DNA of 64,000 nt from contig OX579633.1 of the NCBI GenBank assembly GCA_951230915.1, positions 28,244,574 through 28,308,573 on the forward strand, written 5' to 3'. Position numbers and translations under genes: made by a program. Source of the DNA: Antitrichia curtipendula (taxonomy: Eukaryota > Streptophyta > Bryopsida > Hypnales > Leucodontaceae). This document shows positions 1 to 11,689 of the stretch, in pieces. Every line of letters begins with the position of its first letter. The first letter of the stretch is position 1. The notes under the pieces were generated by a model. It saw only the letters and a list, made by a program, of their open reading frames with translations. It made no database searches and had not been told where the DNA came from.

Positions 1-210
1 AAAAAAGAAGCTTTTTGTGCCATAACTTTTGCTCCCAAGCTCTGATTGAAATAAAAATTACATTTTCGGAAAGTTAATGTGTTGTTCTATCTTCTCAAAA
101 AGAAAATTCAGATGATCACAACAAATATTGAGACCATAGGAGCCTGGCCAAAACCCATTTTGTCCCCCAAGTGAAGGAGACAATGGGACTTTAGGGGTTA
201 CCACCTTTCT
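1..210. repeat. Fragment of the TTAA-flanked repeat family (R1)
   Basis: This stretch matches, in the other orientation, the left part of the element at 15048-15948; both share the phrases around 'CATAACTTTTGCTCCCAAG' and 'GACAATGGGACTTTAGGGG'. It ends at 'GGGACTTTAGGGGTTA', the terminal motif of the family. Only one end lies in the window. It encodes nothing recognisable. Confidence 0.6.
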
Positions 211-343
211 TTTGATGTGTGACGGAATTTTTCTGGGTGTACAAACCACCCCTGTCCTGTCATACTCTTCCTGCCCTCAGCGACATTCACCCTTTTGGTT
301 TCACGGTTTGCTTGTGCTGTTTGAAATCTTCTTCTCCTTTTAG

Positions 344-572
344 GTTAGAGAACATACGCAATGTGATTGATCATTGGAATGATAGCTTGCGGAATATTGA
401 CCTTGAGCAGTTACTATTTGAAGCCAAGATGAATCTGAAGTTGAGGTTTTTGGGAAAATCTAAAAGCACGTAGCCAGTTCATCCGCGTTGAACACATAGA
501 GCTGCTTTGTGACAACATTTTGGAAAGTTCAAGAAATGGCAGAACCATCGAATTTTTGAGTGCTGCTGGCAA
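344..572 (+). pseudogene. Exon-like coding relic, family not recognised
   Basis: After a pyrimidine-rich stretch ending in TTTTAG at 343, a frame opens that reads LENIRNVIDHWNDSLRN and continues for about 42 codons to a TAG at 471. A second open stretch in another frame (SQFIRVEHIELLCDNI) follows to about 572. The two together look like one coding segment broken by a short frameshift. I do not recognise the family. It lies just beyond the duplicated flank of the first lectin kinase and has no counterpart near the second copy. It could also be chance open sequence. Confidence 0.25.
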
Positions 573-584
573 CGTTGGGTAAAA

Positions 585-2138
585 CACTTCTTCTCTTGAC
601 CGTCATGGTTGGGTTTGTGATCAAGAGTATCAGTAATCCAAGACTCTTGGTATGGTTTTCGTTGGCAGAATCATGTAAGTCTGAAAACACATGAAGCTAT
701 TTTCTGAAACGTAGTTCTCAAAGAAATATGAATGGTCGATAGGCGGGCACGTTGTGTTCAAATTTGAGCTGCTTAATAAGTTCCGGATCTTAATCATCAT
801 TACTGTGAAGAAGTGTGGAGTTGACATTAAGTCTGTGTGAGGTTATATAGTTCTGTGTAACCGTAGTTATCCTTATTTTGTGTTGCTTTCACAGAGCATC
901 TAATCCGTGGCTTTCAAGAACTGGCCTGGTAGATGAAGGTATGATGTGTAATATAAATTTCAGATGACTCAGACTTACTACTGCTGTTCTTGAGATGATT
1001 GTAGGGTAAAGCAGTGAATCGGAGGCTTCACCATACGGCACTGCTGATTCATGTTGCTACCCCTCGATCTGACAAGGAGAGGTTTGAGAATTTTGGGATT
1101 ACGGTGGAGTCATGTGGTTAGGTCGAAAATCTTTCCATGGTTCATGTGGATAGCTCGATCTGCAAGCTAGTGAAGCAATCTCAAGTGACCTTGTCTACAA
1201 CTCCCACTGCAATGTAGCCAAAAGGTCTTACTAGTGATCATCTCACTTTGGGTGAACCATCTTAAGCTGTCCAGAGTCAATCATGATGTGGGTGGTCGTG
1301 CCTCTTGTGCAGTAGTGCAATAGCGTCAGTTTCGTTAAATTGGCGCTGTTCCACTGCTTTGGCACCTTTCAGAACACCTGTTCCAAATCAGAAATCCATA
1401 AACTGTCCTAAACTTTAGACCTTTTTATATATTTAAGTCACAATTTGGAGTTGGAATCGCCTCACTTTAACGAAATTGACGTTACAGTTCATAAACCTTT
1501 TTCGCTCCAACTAGAAATAGAACATCCACTTTGATTCATCATAGTGACATCTTATACTGTGAACCGTGGTTTCCTCTTTCTAGTGTAACTTTCTTTTATT
1601 AGCTTCCGCCTTTGAAACTTCCAAAATCATTCATTTCAAGTTCTCATTTTTAGTAAATTTAAGCATTTATGAGTTGACAAATCCAAATACGTGGACTTTA
1701 TACTAGGTATGGATCTGCATTAAGCAAAGTCGTAGTTACCGAAGCAGCTAGCCATTGTGCGCTCAACGAATCTTTCTGTTTTTGAGTTCAGAAATTGTTT
1801 CTTCAGTTTAAGGTTTAGTCTTTAAGGGTTTAGGGATCTTCGTGTAGAAACTCAACCAAATGGTGCATGCTCCTTCCCCACCAAATGATTGTGCTTAAGG
1901 ACCAATTAATATGTGCAACATATTCGTGCTTCATAATTGGACACGTACAGCTTTTCAACATTCCAAGATAAGATTCAATAACAACATGAACATGCTCTGA
2001 GAGAGATGATGAACAAGGAAGTGCAAGCTTTCATTCAAACGGAATGCAAGTGGATATGAAATTGACCAAGCTTGACTAATGAAGGTACATGCAGCAACAC
2101 AGATCTGTTGTTGCCAAGAATAAATCACTGGATTGAGC
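585..2138 (-). repeat. 3' flank of LecRK copy 1, duplicated at 49185-51270
   Basis: From 'CTTGACCGTCATGGTTGGG' onward this block is nearly identical for long stretches to 49185-51270, including about 400 bases around 890-1290 (copy 49670-50050). Differences: copy 2 carries about 170 bases at 49276-49445 that are missing here near 672, and a Stowaway-type MITE at 50322-50889 whose empty counterpart is near 1560. With the kinase genes it forms one duplicated block. Confidence 0.85.
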
Positions 2139-4445
2139 TTAGCGACCAGAATAAACCCAATGTGATGAAGAGACCGTAGCGATGGACGCCTGGATATTCG
2201 CATGCTCCCCGATTGAAGCATCCGCGGTAGGCAGAGTAGATTGGGATGATCCATGCCCAGCATGCTGGACGTTGTCAAAATTCAAAGACGTTGAAACCGA
2301 ACGTATCATTGGCATTTGAGAGAATCCAGGCCGAGAGTACAGCGCTTGCGGTTTACATCTTGGCAGAGGCGGCAGAGACATCTCCATATTCTCGGAAGCC
2401 TGCAGCCACTGGGACACGAGTCGCATGGATGGTCGATCTTCGGGATTAGGGTGACAGCACATAAGGCCCAAGTGAAGCAGATTCGTCACCATCTTCTGGT
2501 CTTCCATTGCCGCATTGAAAGTGTTCCTCGCCGAGTGGTTCAAATCAACCATTTCCTCTGAATGTAACAAGTCTGACGCCTCTTGCATCTCGATTCCGCC
2601 ATATGGATCTGCATCCGGAGGTGGAAATGTCCCAAGTTTTGGATCCGCCAACAGAAGAATGTTGCCAGATTCATGTGCATGCCAGATCCTGTCCACTAAT
2701 GCGCCATCCCCTCGCTCAATGGCGCTCACATCAAGCGGCCGCATCCCACACATCACTTCGAGCATCAGGACGCCGAAGCTGTACACGTCCGATTCCTTGG
2801 TGGCTCTCCCTGTGACTGTCATCTCCGGGGCCATGTAGCCCAAAGTTCCTGCCACCACGGTCGTCTTCTCCATCTTCTAGTGGTCAATGAGACGGGCAAG
2901 TCCAAAATCTCCCAAGTGCGCATTCAAGTCTTCATCCAACAAGACGTTGCTGGACTTGATGTCGCGATGCAACACGCATTGCTTGCATTCCTCGTGCAAG
3001 TATGCTAGCGCTGCGGCGACCCCACTGAGAATGGAGTGGCGTAGCATGAGAGGAAGGAACTCCGCCAAGCGCATTTGTAATGACCGAGCCTTACTATTTC
3101 GTTCAGGAAATTGGAAGAGCCACTCATCCAGACCGCCGTTGCGCATGAAGTCATACACAAGCATGAGCTGCTCCTCCTCCTGGCACCATCCTCGCAGCTG
3201 CACCAAATTCCTGTGCCGAATCTGGCTGAGACTGGCGGCTTCTGCTTGGAAACCCTCCTCGCTGTGCTTGCTCTCATGTCGCATCCGTTTCACTGCTACC
3301 AGGGCACCGGAGGGGAGAACCCCTTTGTACACCACTCCAAATCCACCGCTTCCAAGCACTTCACTTCTGCTGAAGTTCTTGGTCGCCTTGCTGAGCTCTT
3401 TGTACGAGAAAGCGCGCGGCACAAGGTTTTTGTCGACGAGATTAAACTTGGTACCTTGCTTGATGTGAGATGCTCTCCGTCGCCGCTTTGCAATTACTAT
3501 CCCTGCGAGCAGCAGCACTGCACCAACTCCCGCACAGACCCCAGCAATGATACCGACCTTTCTTCCACTTGAGGAGCTGGTACCGGAGTTTGTCTTTACA
3601 ACCACTTCAGGCAGTCCAGAGGTTGCAAACTTCCAAGCTTCAATCTGGTGAACCTGAACATTCGCACTTCCGGCAAAGCCAACGTACAAGTCATCCTCGA
3701 AAATGTCGGCTAAGGGTACTAATGCCTCGAAAATTGAATTATGCGGTTTGTTGTTTATCTGAGAACCATTCGCAAAGAACACCTCAAGCTTCTGGGAAGG
3801 ACTATCATAATCGATCCACGCAGTGAAGGAGCCACCGTCGACAAGATATGTGCAATTGACTAGCGTGCCTCCACAAAGATTGTAAACTAAATAGTTTGTG
3901 TTCACGCTGTTAACGTCGACGCCGATATGGTTGTTGCTGATGTCGCCGTACTCAGCGTTTTGGAAGGTGTCGAACTCTACGGCAAAGAACTGACTGTCGT
4001 TAGCCGTTTTCAAGAGGCATAAGCGTCCGTCCGGTTCCCCCACAACACTGTCGTTGTTCCTGCCAAATGTAAAAGACATTCCATCTGCATAGACCCATCC
4101 ATATTCATTAGTGTAGATGTTATGACCTGTGATGGAAAATGTGAAGCTGGTGTTAAAAGAAGCCACTGCACCAGATGCGGCATCCTTCATCCTCACTTTG
4201 TCTTTGTAGTACAACCTCCCGCAAGTGTGGACCGTTCCCCCCAGCGAGTATCCCCTCGGGTTCAACTGAAATGATTTTTTCTCTTCATTGTATTCAACAT
4301 CGCCCACCGGCGCGAAATTGTCTTGGGAGCTGAAGCTGAGGTAGCTGAAGTTGGTGTTTTGAGCTTCCACACGGAAGTAACTGCCATGAAGCATGCACAC
4401 TGTTACAATTAGGAGCGTGATCATAAGATGACCATACAAGCCCAT
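2139..4445 (-). pseudogene. L-type lectin receptor-like kinase, interrupted by one in-frame stop
   Basis: An intronless reading frame starts at ATG 4445. It encodes a signal peptide (1-28, ends VEA), a legume-lectin domain (about 30-275) with the metal-site signatures FAVEFDTF and NNHIGVDVN, a transmembrane helix (about 298-320) followed by KRRRR, and a Ser/Thr kinase domain with GSGGFGVV (365-372), Lys386 in VAVK, HRD (493-495) and DFG (513-515). Codon 523 is TAG (2877-2879). Without any frame change the protein then continues for 245 more codons with TLGYMAPE, DVYSFGVLMLEV and a C-terminal tail. The paralogue at 51902-54193 has CGG (Arg) at the stop position. As written, the product would lack the APE segment and the whole C-lobe, so it cannot be an active kinase; it might act as a membrane lectin decoy. 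Alternatives are a recent pseudogene, an allele, or a base error. Confidence 0.85.
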
Positions 4446-5136
4446 CGTCCTCGATCGATCGAATGTACACGGAGCTGGAGATTTCTTGTGTGATCGCGAT
4501 TCTATCCGCTATCTACCTCGTGGTGGCCAGAAGACCGAGCTTGATGAAGAGAAAATCTGGAAGCCTCGAACTGATGAGTTTTCGTTGAATTTCCCGAAAC
4601 AGATGAAAAAGAACTATGGATCGCCACATGCGAAGAAACTTGCACGTGTGGTTCTGACGGGGGGGGGGAGAAATCGCGTCGCCCACAAACGAGGTACGTC
4701 TACGCTAGTGAGGCTGCACTTTTTAAATCATGTGTCGGAGGATTCCTAGCTGTATTCGATATCTGCGATTTCTGCTAGCAGAGATTGAGACGTAAGCCAG
4801 AAGTAATCAAGACAGCAGCACCTGATGGAACTCCTGTACCGGATCCTGTACGAGCGGGCGAACGCGGCTGCGAGACTCAGCTCTCTGGGCAGGAAAGCAA
4901 TCGCTAAACTGATCAAGGACTTTGAAGTGTATGATATTTGGGAAGCCAGAGCTTACAATTTCGTAAGCTGGGATGCACTGGGGAGATACCAATCAACAAA
5001 AACATGCACACCGTAGACTACGTATAACACAATGCTATCAAAGCTCTGCTCTCCAGCAAGCGCAAAGAAGCGGAGACCGACTAATGCATGGATGTCACTA
5101 TACGAGAAGCAGCGGTGGCAGGAATTTGTGGACAGA
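4446..5136. other. 5' flank of LecRK copy 1, nothing recognised
   Basis: Holds the presumed promoter and 5' UTR of the lectin kinase. Similarity to the second copy stops within a few bases of the start codon, so the two promoters are unrelated. Contains a run of nine G near 4660. No convincing gene. Confidence 0.4.
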
Positions 5137-5781
5137 CACCCCACGCACATGTGCTGTGGGAAGCCCCCCACCCGCCCATCCGCCTGGCCAGGTGGCGCGG
5201 GCTGAGTGGGGGGGAGTGCACTCCAGTGCGCACATGCATCCCCTCCACGCCCTGCCGCGCCAGGCCCCCGGGGGTAAAAATGCAGAGTTTTAATTTTGCT
5301 AAGCTCAGGCTTTGTTAGTAATTTTGATTTAGGATTTATTTTAATTGCGTGAGCTCTTTCAAGTTATTGGTAGGACTTCAAGAAAATTTCAAATAGGGTT
5401 CATGGTTGAAGCATTTAAGTTAAATATTGAAGAACACCTTGTGGTGTTCTTTTATTTTTAATTTGTTCTTGTTTCTTAGGATCCTTAATTGTCTTTTAGC
5501 TTCCTTATAATTTAAAAAAAACATTGGTTTAGGGTTTAGGCATTGAAGAAAAATGGCTGACCACACCCTGTTGGTGTTTTATGCATTCCTTGTTGTGTGG
5601 TTGACCTTTTTTAGGCGTACATGATGACGTCGTCGTAATCGTGTAGTGCCCCTTGTTCCAATTCAAATTGAGGGAGGTTTAGGGATTAGACGTTTACTTT
5701 CGATAATTGCTGCTATGGTGTGGAGACAACGTTTTCCACGTCGCATGTGGTGGGTGGAGCCACGTCAATATATCCACCACG

Positions 5782-6863
5782 ATGTTGTTGAAGGCATTTG
5801 AAGCGTTAGTTGACTTATTAGTACCCTATTTACGTCCTACTACTATTACATTTGTTAGGCCCCCTATTCCAATTCGAAAACAAGTGAAACTTGTTTTATA
5901 TCGATTAGCACATGGTATAAGTAGTGCTAGGATGCACAACTTATATGGATGCGGTAAGTCTACTATTCGAAAATATACTATGATTGTTTGTCGAGCATTA
6001 GGAACTGGAGATGATGGTTTATTCTTTCAATTTATTCATACACCTCATGGCGATCGGCTTCAAAATATTATAGAAACGTTTAGGGACATCATTAGTTTAC
6101 CAAATATAGCTGGTGCAATTGATGGCTCTCATATCCCTCTCACGATCCAACCGAGCAGACGATACAGTTATAATCCCAGGCCACAAGATTTTTATAATCC
6201 CAGGCCCACAAGATTTTTATAATCGAAAAAATTTTCATAGCATTGTTTTACAAGGAGTGTATGATGCGAATAGGATGTTTTGGAATGTTTGTGTGGGCCA
6301 ACCTGGAGGTGTATATGATGCTGGGTAATTCGTTGTGTCTTCTATTGCTGCACAATTAAGCATAAGACAAATTTTAGCAAGGCCAGTCATCCACTTGGGT
6401 GGAATGGATATTAGGCCTTACTTGATTGGCGACACTGCTTATCCAAGCCGACCATATCTGCTCCGTAATTTCAAATTCGGTAATCCAACAATGGTGGATT
6501 ACAACAGGTATGTTTATTTTTTATATTTTATATTTGATTATTCAACATATTCTAAAATTTTCATTTTTATTGAAGTCTTTACTAAAAACATGTAATGTTT
6601 TGCGCAGATTTGATTCCTTTGTCAATAGTGGTAGAGTAGTTATTGAACAAGCCTTTGGAGCTTTGAAGAACCATTGGCAAATTCTTAAAGGGTTTAATAT
6701 GTCAGTTGATAAGGCTGCTCTTGTTACCCTAGCTTGTTGCGTTCTACATAACTATTGTGAGTTGAAGAGACAACGCGTGCCTATGCCTGTAGATGTTAGA
6801 TTGCAGCATAACCCTTATGTTGGGTTTCATGTTGGAAGGATGCAACTTCCTCGTGAGGTTTAG
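5782..6863 (+). pseudogene. PIF/Harbinger transposase (HARBI1-like, DDE_Tnp_4), broken
   Basis: The first in-frame ATG is at 5782. The frame reads through a helix-turn-helix-like region (LYGCGKSTIRKY) to GAIDGSHIPL, which carries the first catalytic Asp. A 24/25-base tandem microduplication at 6171-6219 then shifts the frame. The next segment (VYDANRMFWNVCVGQPGG) ends at TAA 6326, where the family has a polar residue before FxxSS. The frame goes on to LIGDTAYP (second Asp) and MVDYNR, then an intron 6508-6607 (GTATG...GCAG) restores NRFDS and VIEQAFGALKNHW (catalytic Glu), ending with LHNYCEL. All three catalytic residues survive, but a frameshift and a nonsense codon disable it. It would have cut and joined element ends in the nucleus together with the Myb-like partner at 7254-8123. 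Confidence 0.85.
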
Positions 6864-7253
6864 CAGCTAAATTGGAAGGAGAGGCAATGAGAGATGTATT
6901 GTTTGCATCATGGGTGGAACATAATCCACACTGAATTTTAGCCATGTTTCATTTATTTTCCATTGAATTATAAATTCAACCATCGTACTAGTAGTGTATA
7001 CTTATTTTAGAAATTGTGAGTTATATCCACATTATTATAAATAAATAAAAATTCAAACATGATTGAAAAATTGTGGGACAAATTATAGAAATATCATCCA
7101 AAAATTAAAAAAACATTAATGAAATGAAATAGCATTTATAGAAAAAAGGAAGTACAATGTAGTGAAATCAAAGTAATGTCAAAGCTATTCCTTATATTTT
7201 TTAATGGCATCTGCAAACATAGCTGTCATGCACTCACTACCAGCCTGCTGCAA

Positions 7254-8123
7254 TTAAAACAATTCTAGCTCCAATCTCCTATTCTCCTCATTTTCCATTC
7301 GATGTTTTGCTTGGTTCTCCTTGTGCATATTCACGGAAGCTTCAATCCGTTGCTTTTCTATTCCTGTTGTAGTATCATTTAGCTTCTCCAAGATATCCAT
7401 CAAGCTCCTATCAATTCGGGACTTCTTACCAGGTTTTGAAGAAGTTCCTTTGCCACGGCAACCAACCAAATTAGCTGCACGTGTTCGTGGACTAATTCCA
7501 CTACTGTCATGGGCGGTGCCAGCAGATGAACCTGGAACGACACGTGACGGTGATTGCAAATGAGGTGACTGATGAACGTCATCATGCTCTTTGGAGAGAT
7601 CAACAAGAGCATTTGAAGTCCCCGTTCCTGGCATTGCTACACCTTGGTCCATTCCTCCCGGTACTCCGTTGGCTTTCACCGTGAAGCTCAGAATCTCATC
7701 AATTTGATCATACCAAATGAACTTTGCACCATCGTCTCTCGCACCGGTCCCTGTCTGGTTCCTCGATTTCTTAATCTTGGAATAATTGCTCCGCAACTTC
7801 TTCCACTTGTCTAAGAGAGACTTCACCTTTCATCCACGCTCAGCATGGAATTGTGCAATGAGAAGCTCGTGAATCCTCTTCCATTGATGTTGTTGCACTG
7901 TCACAGTGCTGTGAATCTCCACGTGTTCCTTGCATTGGGAAAATAAAAACCTAATTGCGGCGTTGCTCCAATATCGCTCTTGTGGTGCCGCCTGTGCACC
8001 TACGGGTGGAGGGGGATCTGTAGGGATTGAAAAAACAGGAGGAGAAGCTTGAGAATTTGGTCCAGCCGATGACGGCATTGAAATACTTGAAAGAGCCAAT
8101 TGCAAAGATCTCTCTTCTTCCAT
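7254..8123 (-). pseudogene. Harbinger Myb/SANT-like DNA-binding protein, one in-frame stop
   Basis: Starts at ATG 8123 (MEEERSLQL). After a Ser/Pro-rich stretch comes a trihelix/Myb-like segment beginning ERYWSNAAIRFLFSQC and running through QWKRIHELLIAQF to KSLLDKWKKLRSNYSKIKK, the usual W-rich spacing. The frame is cut by TGA (7830-7832) between HAERG and KVKSLL, where this family usually has Trp or Cys, so TGG to TGA is the simplest reading. Downstream lies a low-complexity linker, a nuclear-type basic patch (GKGTSSKPGKKSRID) and a coiled helix (NMHKENQAKHRMENEENRRLELEL). This second protein of PIF/Harbinger binds the element ends and brings the transposase to the nucleus (family knowledge). 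Confidence 0.75.
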
Positions 8124-8642
8124 GCTCACAAAACTCTGACAAAACAACTTCAAAACAATGATATTTCAAAAATTGAAAAAAATAAATCCAAAGCCCAACA
8201 AGTCTTGTTCCTTGCAAACCCTTTTCTAGAACCCTAAAGCTTATTTGAAACAAAATATTGAAACATAAAACCAAAATACAAAACCAAAAATCAAAACACA
8301 ACACAAAATAAAAAATAAAAACACAAAATATAAAATAAAAACATAAAACACAAAACCAAAACATGACATACAAAACCAAAATACAACAACAACAAAAACA
8401 AAGGATGGCGGGTTAAGCACCTGTCTTGCAACTAATCCTTGTTGTGCGTGAGGTGACTGGTAGTTTTTCCCCCAATTCACCAAAACCCTCCTTTTTCAAT
8501 CCAGGAGGGGGGGGATAAAAAAGGCCACTCCGCTAGCCCTGGCAGTGGTCAAGTCTGCTAGGGCTCCCACCGCTGGTCTGCCAGGCGGATCCTGGAAGAC
8601 TCCGCCAACCCCCGCTACCAAAATGAGCATGTGCGTGGGGTG

Positions 8643-11087
8643 AGAGACGTAAGTTATTGCACAAAACAACTGTCACTACTAGTTGCATAATTATCTAGTA
8701 AAAATAAAAATTCTTTAACTTCGTGCATAACATTTTTTCTGCATTTCTAGATAGCTCCCAAGTCAATTAGAAGAGGCAGAATGTTTTGCCACTTCAAATA
8801 ATTATTCAAGTGGTGAAAATTTAGCCAACAAGGAAAGGGTGCGTGTACAAGAAATTGCCCTTCAGAAATGGACGGTAAGGTAACTACACCTAAAATTGCA
8901 CAAATAAGCAATTCTGCATGGTTGCCATGATTATATTGAAAAACTTCTGGTGGGATCATGTTGGAAGCCAAAAGAGAATTCTAGATTCTCTAAAAATGCA
9001 TTTTTTGGACACCACATGAATAAACTACAAATTTTCAAAGTGCTGAATTAAGGATTTAGGATAACCAACCATAGACTCTTATGAATAGTGGAAGTACATT
9101 TTAGACAGAAATCTAGCATGTGCGGTTTTAGAAAGCGTGCAATTTAAGGTGTAGTTATCTTATTAGAAGAATTTGTAAGGGACGACTAGCAATAAGCTAG
9201 TTACTGAAGAGTTGGGCCATACAATCACACAAAGAGAAAAACTAATGTGATAATCTAATCAACTGTTCAAGTAAAAATTCAAGTAAAAATTACCTTTTGT
9301 TGCATGGGCACAAGGACACCCCAACCTTATTCCTAAATTTGTTTTGTACTTTGAAATTTGTATCATTATGATTATAACTTAGCTTTGTACAAATGGAACT
9401 AAATCTTGGTATCAATAGAATCATTAATCAATACTATTGGAGATTTGGAGTATTCTATTGTAATAAATACAAATTAATTTTAGTGAAAAGGAAAAAAAAA
9501 TCACAATTTTGGTTCATTTTAAGGTGGAGGCCATAAAACTTAAATCTATTTCAAAGTGTCCTAAATTTTATAGCTCTGTTCACTCAAAGGGCAGAATTTC
9601 TATTCTCTAAATAGAACCAACATTAAAAAAAAATAGAATTAGAATACTAACTTAGTTAAAGTAGCTCATATTTTTCACTACAAATTTAGTCTACAATTTT
9701 TTTTAAATAGATTCAAATTAAGGTTATTAATTTGATTATTTAGTTTCCATTGATGAAGTAAACAATTGTTAGTGTTGTTCCTATCCATGTTAGAATCTTG
9801 ATCCATGCAATAGGAAATAATTAGTGTTCTTGCACCAATTGAATAAACTTGTGTAGTAGTAAATTGAATTACAAAATGTCAATTAAATCTCAAAAATTGT
9901 CACATTTGTGTGCAAATTCGGGGAGTTCACTTAGAGTGTCCATTAGAAATCATGTGCAAACAAAACTTTGGACCCCTATATACTTTTTGAATTTTAAATA
10001 AAATAAAATGTAAAAAATATGAATAGATTTTCCTACTTTGAAAGTTTATGTTTTGAATTATTGATATTTTTATTTGTTAATAATAATTAGTTACAAATTT
10101 TTGAAGTAAAAAAATACACTGTAGAACTAAAAAGTAACTTTCATACCCCTATAGTCTATAAGAAAAAATTATTTAAAAAATGAACCAAAAATTTATAAAA
10201 ATAAATCTCTATTGAAAGCTCATTTTGAATTGAATATTGATTCAGTGATCATCTAAATGTGTTCTCTATAATTATTTTAATTGAAAAACATGCCATTTTA
10301 GTTCATTTTCAACCTCTTCTAGAAATCATTTCATATTTTATTTGAGTTGAAAATTTTGGCAATAGAAACCTATAGTCATTATTAACCAATGCTCAAAATT
10401 TTAGGTTGAAATTATAATTTCTTAGAAACCTCATGTTCACACATGGACACATGGTTTGTTGTAGTAGAACTAAGTGCACTCCCACCCCCCACCCGAGTTT
10501 GCAAATCAACTCCAAACCATCCATCCAACTTATATAGTAGAACCACTCATTCCCAACCAAGAACCCATACCCAATTTGTAGGGTGCAACCATTTCCAACC
10601 AATACTAGAACAAATTTACAACCAAAGCTTGGAAAGTTTTTCACTTCTTTTCAAAGTTGGAACTAATAAGGTCATGACACATGTCCTGAAGTAGAGAGCA
10701 AGAAAGTAGGAAGTAGCTAGTGAGCAGGAAGTAGTTTTTGAATGATTGAACTAGAAGACTCTACCCATAAGTATAGGCTCAAACCAACTTTTGGCTTTGA
10801 AAATTTATAGTAATTTCAAGGCGTCAAATTACTAAAAAATTTGCAATCATTGTGATTTCTATCTTTTTTGCATGGCAAAAAATGTACATTATCTTATATT
10901 GCTCCAAAATATGGGTGGAATTGCTTAAGTGATTGACTATGGGTAGTTCTATCATAAACATCTTTAGAAACCTTCAAACCAAGAATTTGGGATTGAATAC
11001 ATCACCATCTCACAATCCATGTTAGGAAAGATAATGAAAGAGCTCCAAATTTGCCTAAGCTACTCTCAGAATCTTCTTGTCCTATGA
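8643..11087. other. AT-rich noncoding stretch (apart from the MITE at 8878-9160)
   Basis: Except for the MITE listed separately I see no gene and no clear repeat boundary here. 9300-10390 is very AT-rich with many short poly-A and poly-T runs. Confidence 0.4.
8878..9160 (+). mobile_element. MITE, TA-flanked, AGRTAACTACACC ends (family M1, copy 1)
   Basis: 283 bases with terminal inverted repeats of about 24 bases beginning AGGTAACTACACC (left) and AGATAACTACACC (right end, reversed). A TA dinucleotide lies outside each end (8876-8877, 9161-9162). A second copy in inverted orientation lies at 18133-18413. No coding capacity. Confidence 0.75.
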
Positions 11088-11667
11088 GGGAGGCAAGCCA
11101 TTTCTGACCATTTAAGTAGTTACACATATCCACTACAAGAAAAAGGGGTGTTTAAAGTAGTGTCCTAGACATCACGTCTTTTAAGTAAGGTTTTAAGTAA
11201 AATTTTACTAAAAAGATAGTCTTTTTAGTAAAATTTTACTTAAAACCTTACTTAAAAGACGTTACTTAAAAGACGTGATGTCTAGGACACTACTTAAAAC
11301 ACCCTTTTTTCTTGTAGTGATCTACAAGACAATTTTCTTGAGTGGGAAATTTTTTGCGTGTGCAGAAATAGAGTTTTGAAGGATTCTATAATTTTTCTGG
11401 TTTTTATTTCTCAAAACATAATTACTATAAAAAAAAATTAGTTGAAGATTTTGTTTGACCCATATCGGTTGTATAGACTTTCCTATTTCCGACCAAAGGC
11501 TGGTTGCAAAATCCAACAAGGGCTAGTCGCAATATTGAGAGTCTTGTAGCCAATCATAATGCGCCACAACTATGTCATAATTTACCAGTGCTCATTACTT
11601 CCTGGATGGAAAGAGAACAGTCTACATTGCCAGAATGAGGGGCTGATCAGGAATGGGTTGCCTCCCT
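11088..11667 (+). repeat. Repeat R4, copy 1 (GGGAGGCAA ends)
   Basis: The same roughly 400-base sequence occurs at 21255-22608 and 57271-57643. The ends are imperfectly inverted: GGGAGGCAAGCCATTTCTGA on the left, AGGAATGGGTTGCCTCCC on the right. Shared inner text includes 'TTTCTCAAAACATAATTACT'. This copy is interrupted by the CACTA-type hairpin at 11131-11319. Confidence 0.65.
11131..11319. mobile_element. CACTA-type hairpin MITE with ATC target duplication
   Basis: Begins CACTACAAGAAAA and ends with its complement, the canonical terminal repeat of plant CACTA (En/Spm) elements. ATC lies directly outside both ends (11128-11130 and 11320-11322), the 3-bp duplication expected. Nearly the whole 189 bases form one hairpin around about 11220; the right arm carries an extra 15 or so bases (a repeated TTACTTAAAAGACG). 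Two related R4 copies show the uninterrupted site with a single ATC. The inverted arms would give a long double-stranded RNA if transcribed. Confidence 0.9.
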
Positions 11668-11689
11668 TACTCCAAGACTGATCATTTCA

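Larger units (their letters stand above)
5137..8642. mobile_element. PIF/Harbinger DNA transposon, decayed, 3.5 kb
   Basis: Bounded by the 15-base inverted repeat CACCCCACGCACATG (5137-5151; complement at 8628-8642). A second shared subterminal motif ATCCGCCTGGC lies at 5178-5188 and inverted at 8580-8590. The bases just outside are AGA on both sides (5134-5136, 8643-8645), a 3-bp duplication of Harbinger length but not the usual TTA/TAA. Inside are a DDE transposase (+) and a Myb/SANT-like DNA-binding gene (-) in convergent orientation, the standard two-gene content of PIF/Harbinger. Both genes are broken, so the element cannot move by itself. The GC-rich ends contrast with the AT-rich interior. 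Confidence 0.75.

Noticed and set aside
7951..8483. Long minus-strand frames rich in Phe, Cys and Tyr
   Set aside because: Produced by the AAAACACAAAACC-type simple sequence upstream of the Myb-like gene.
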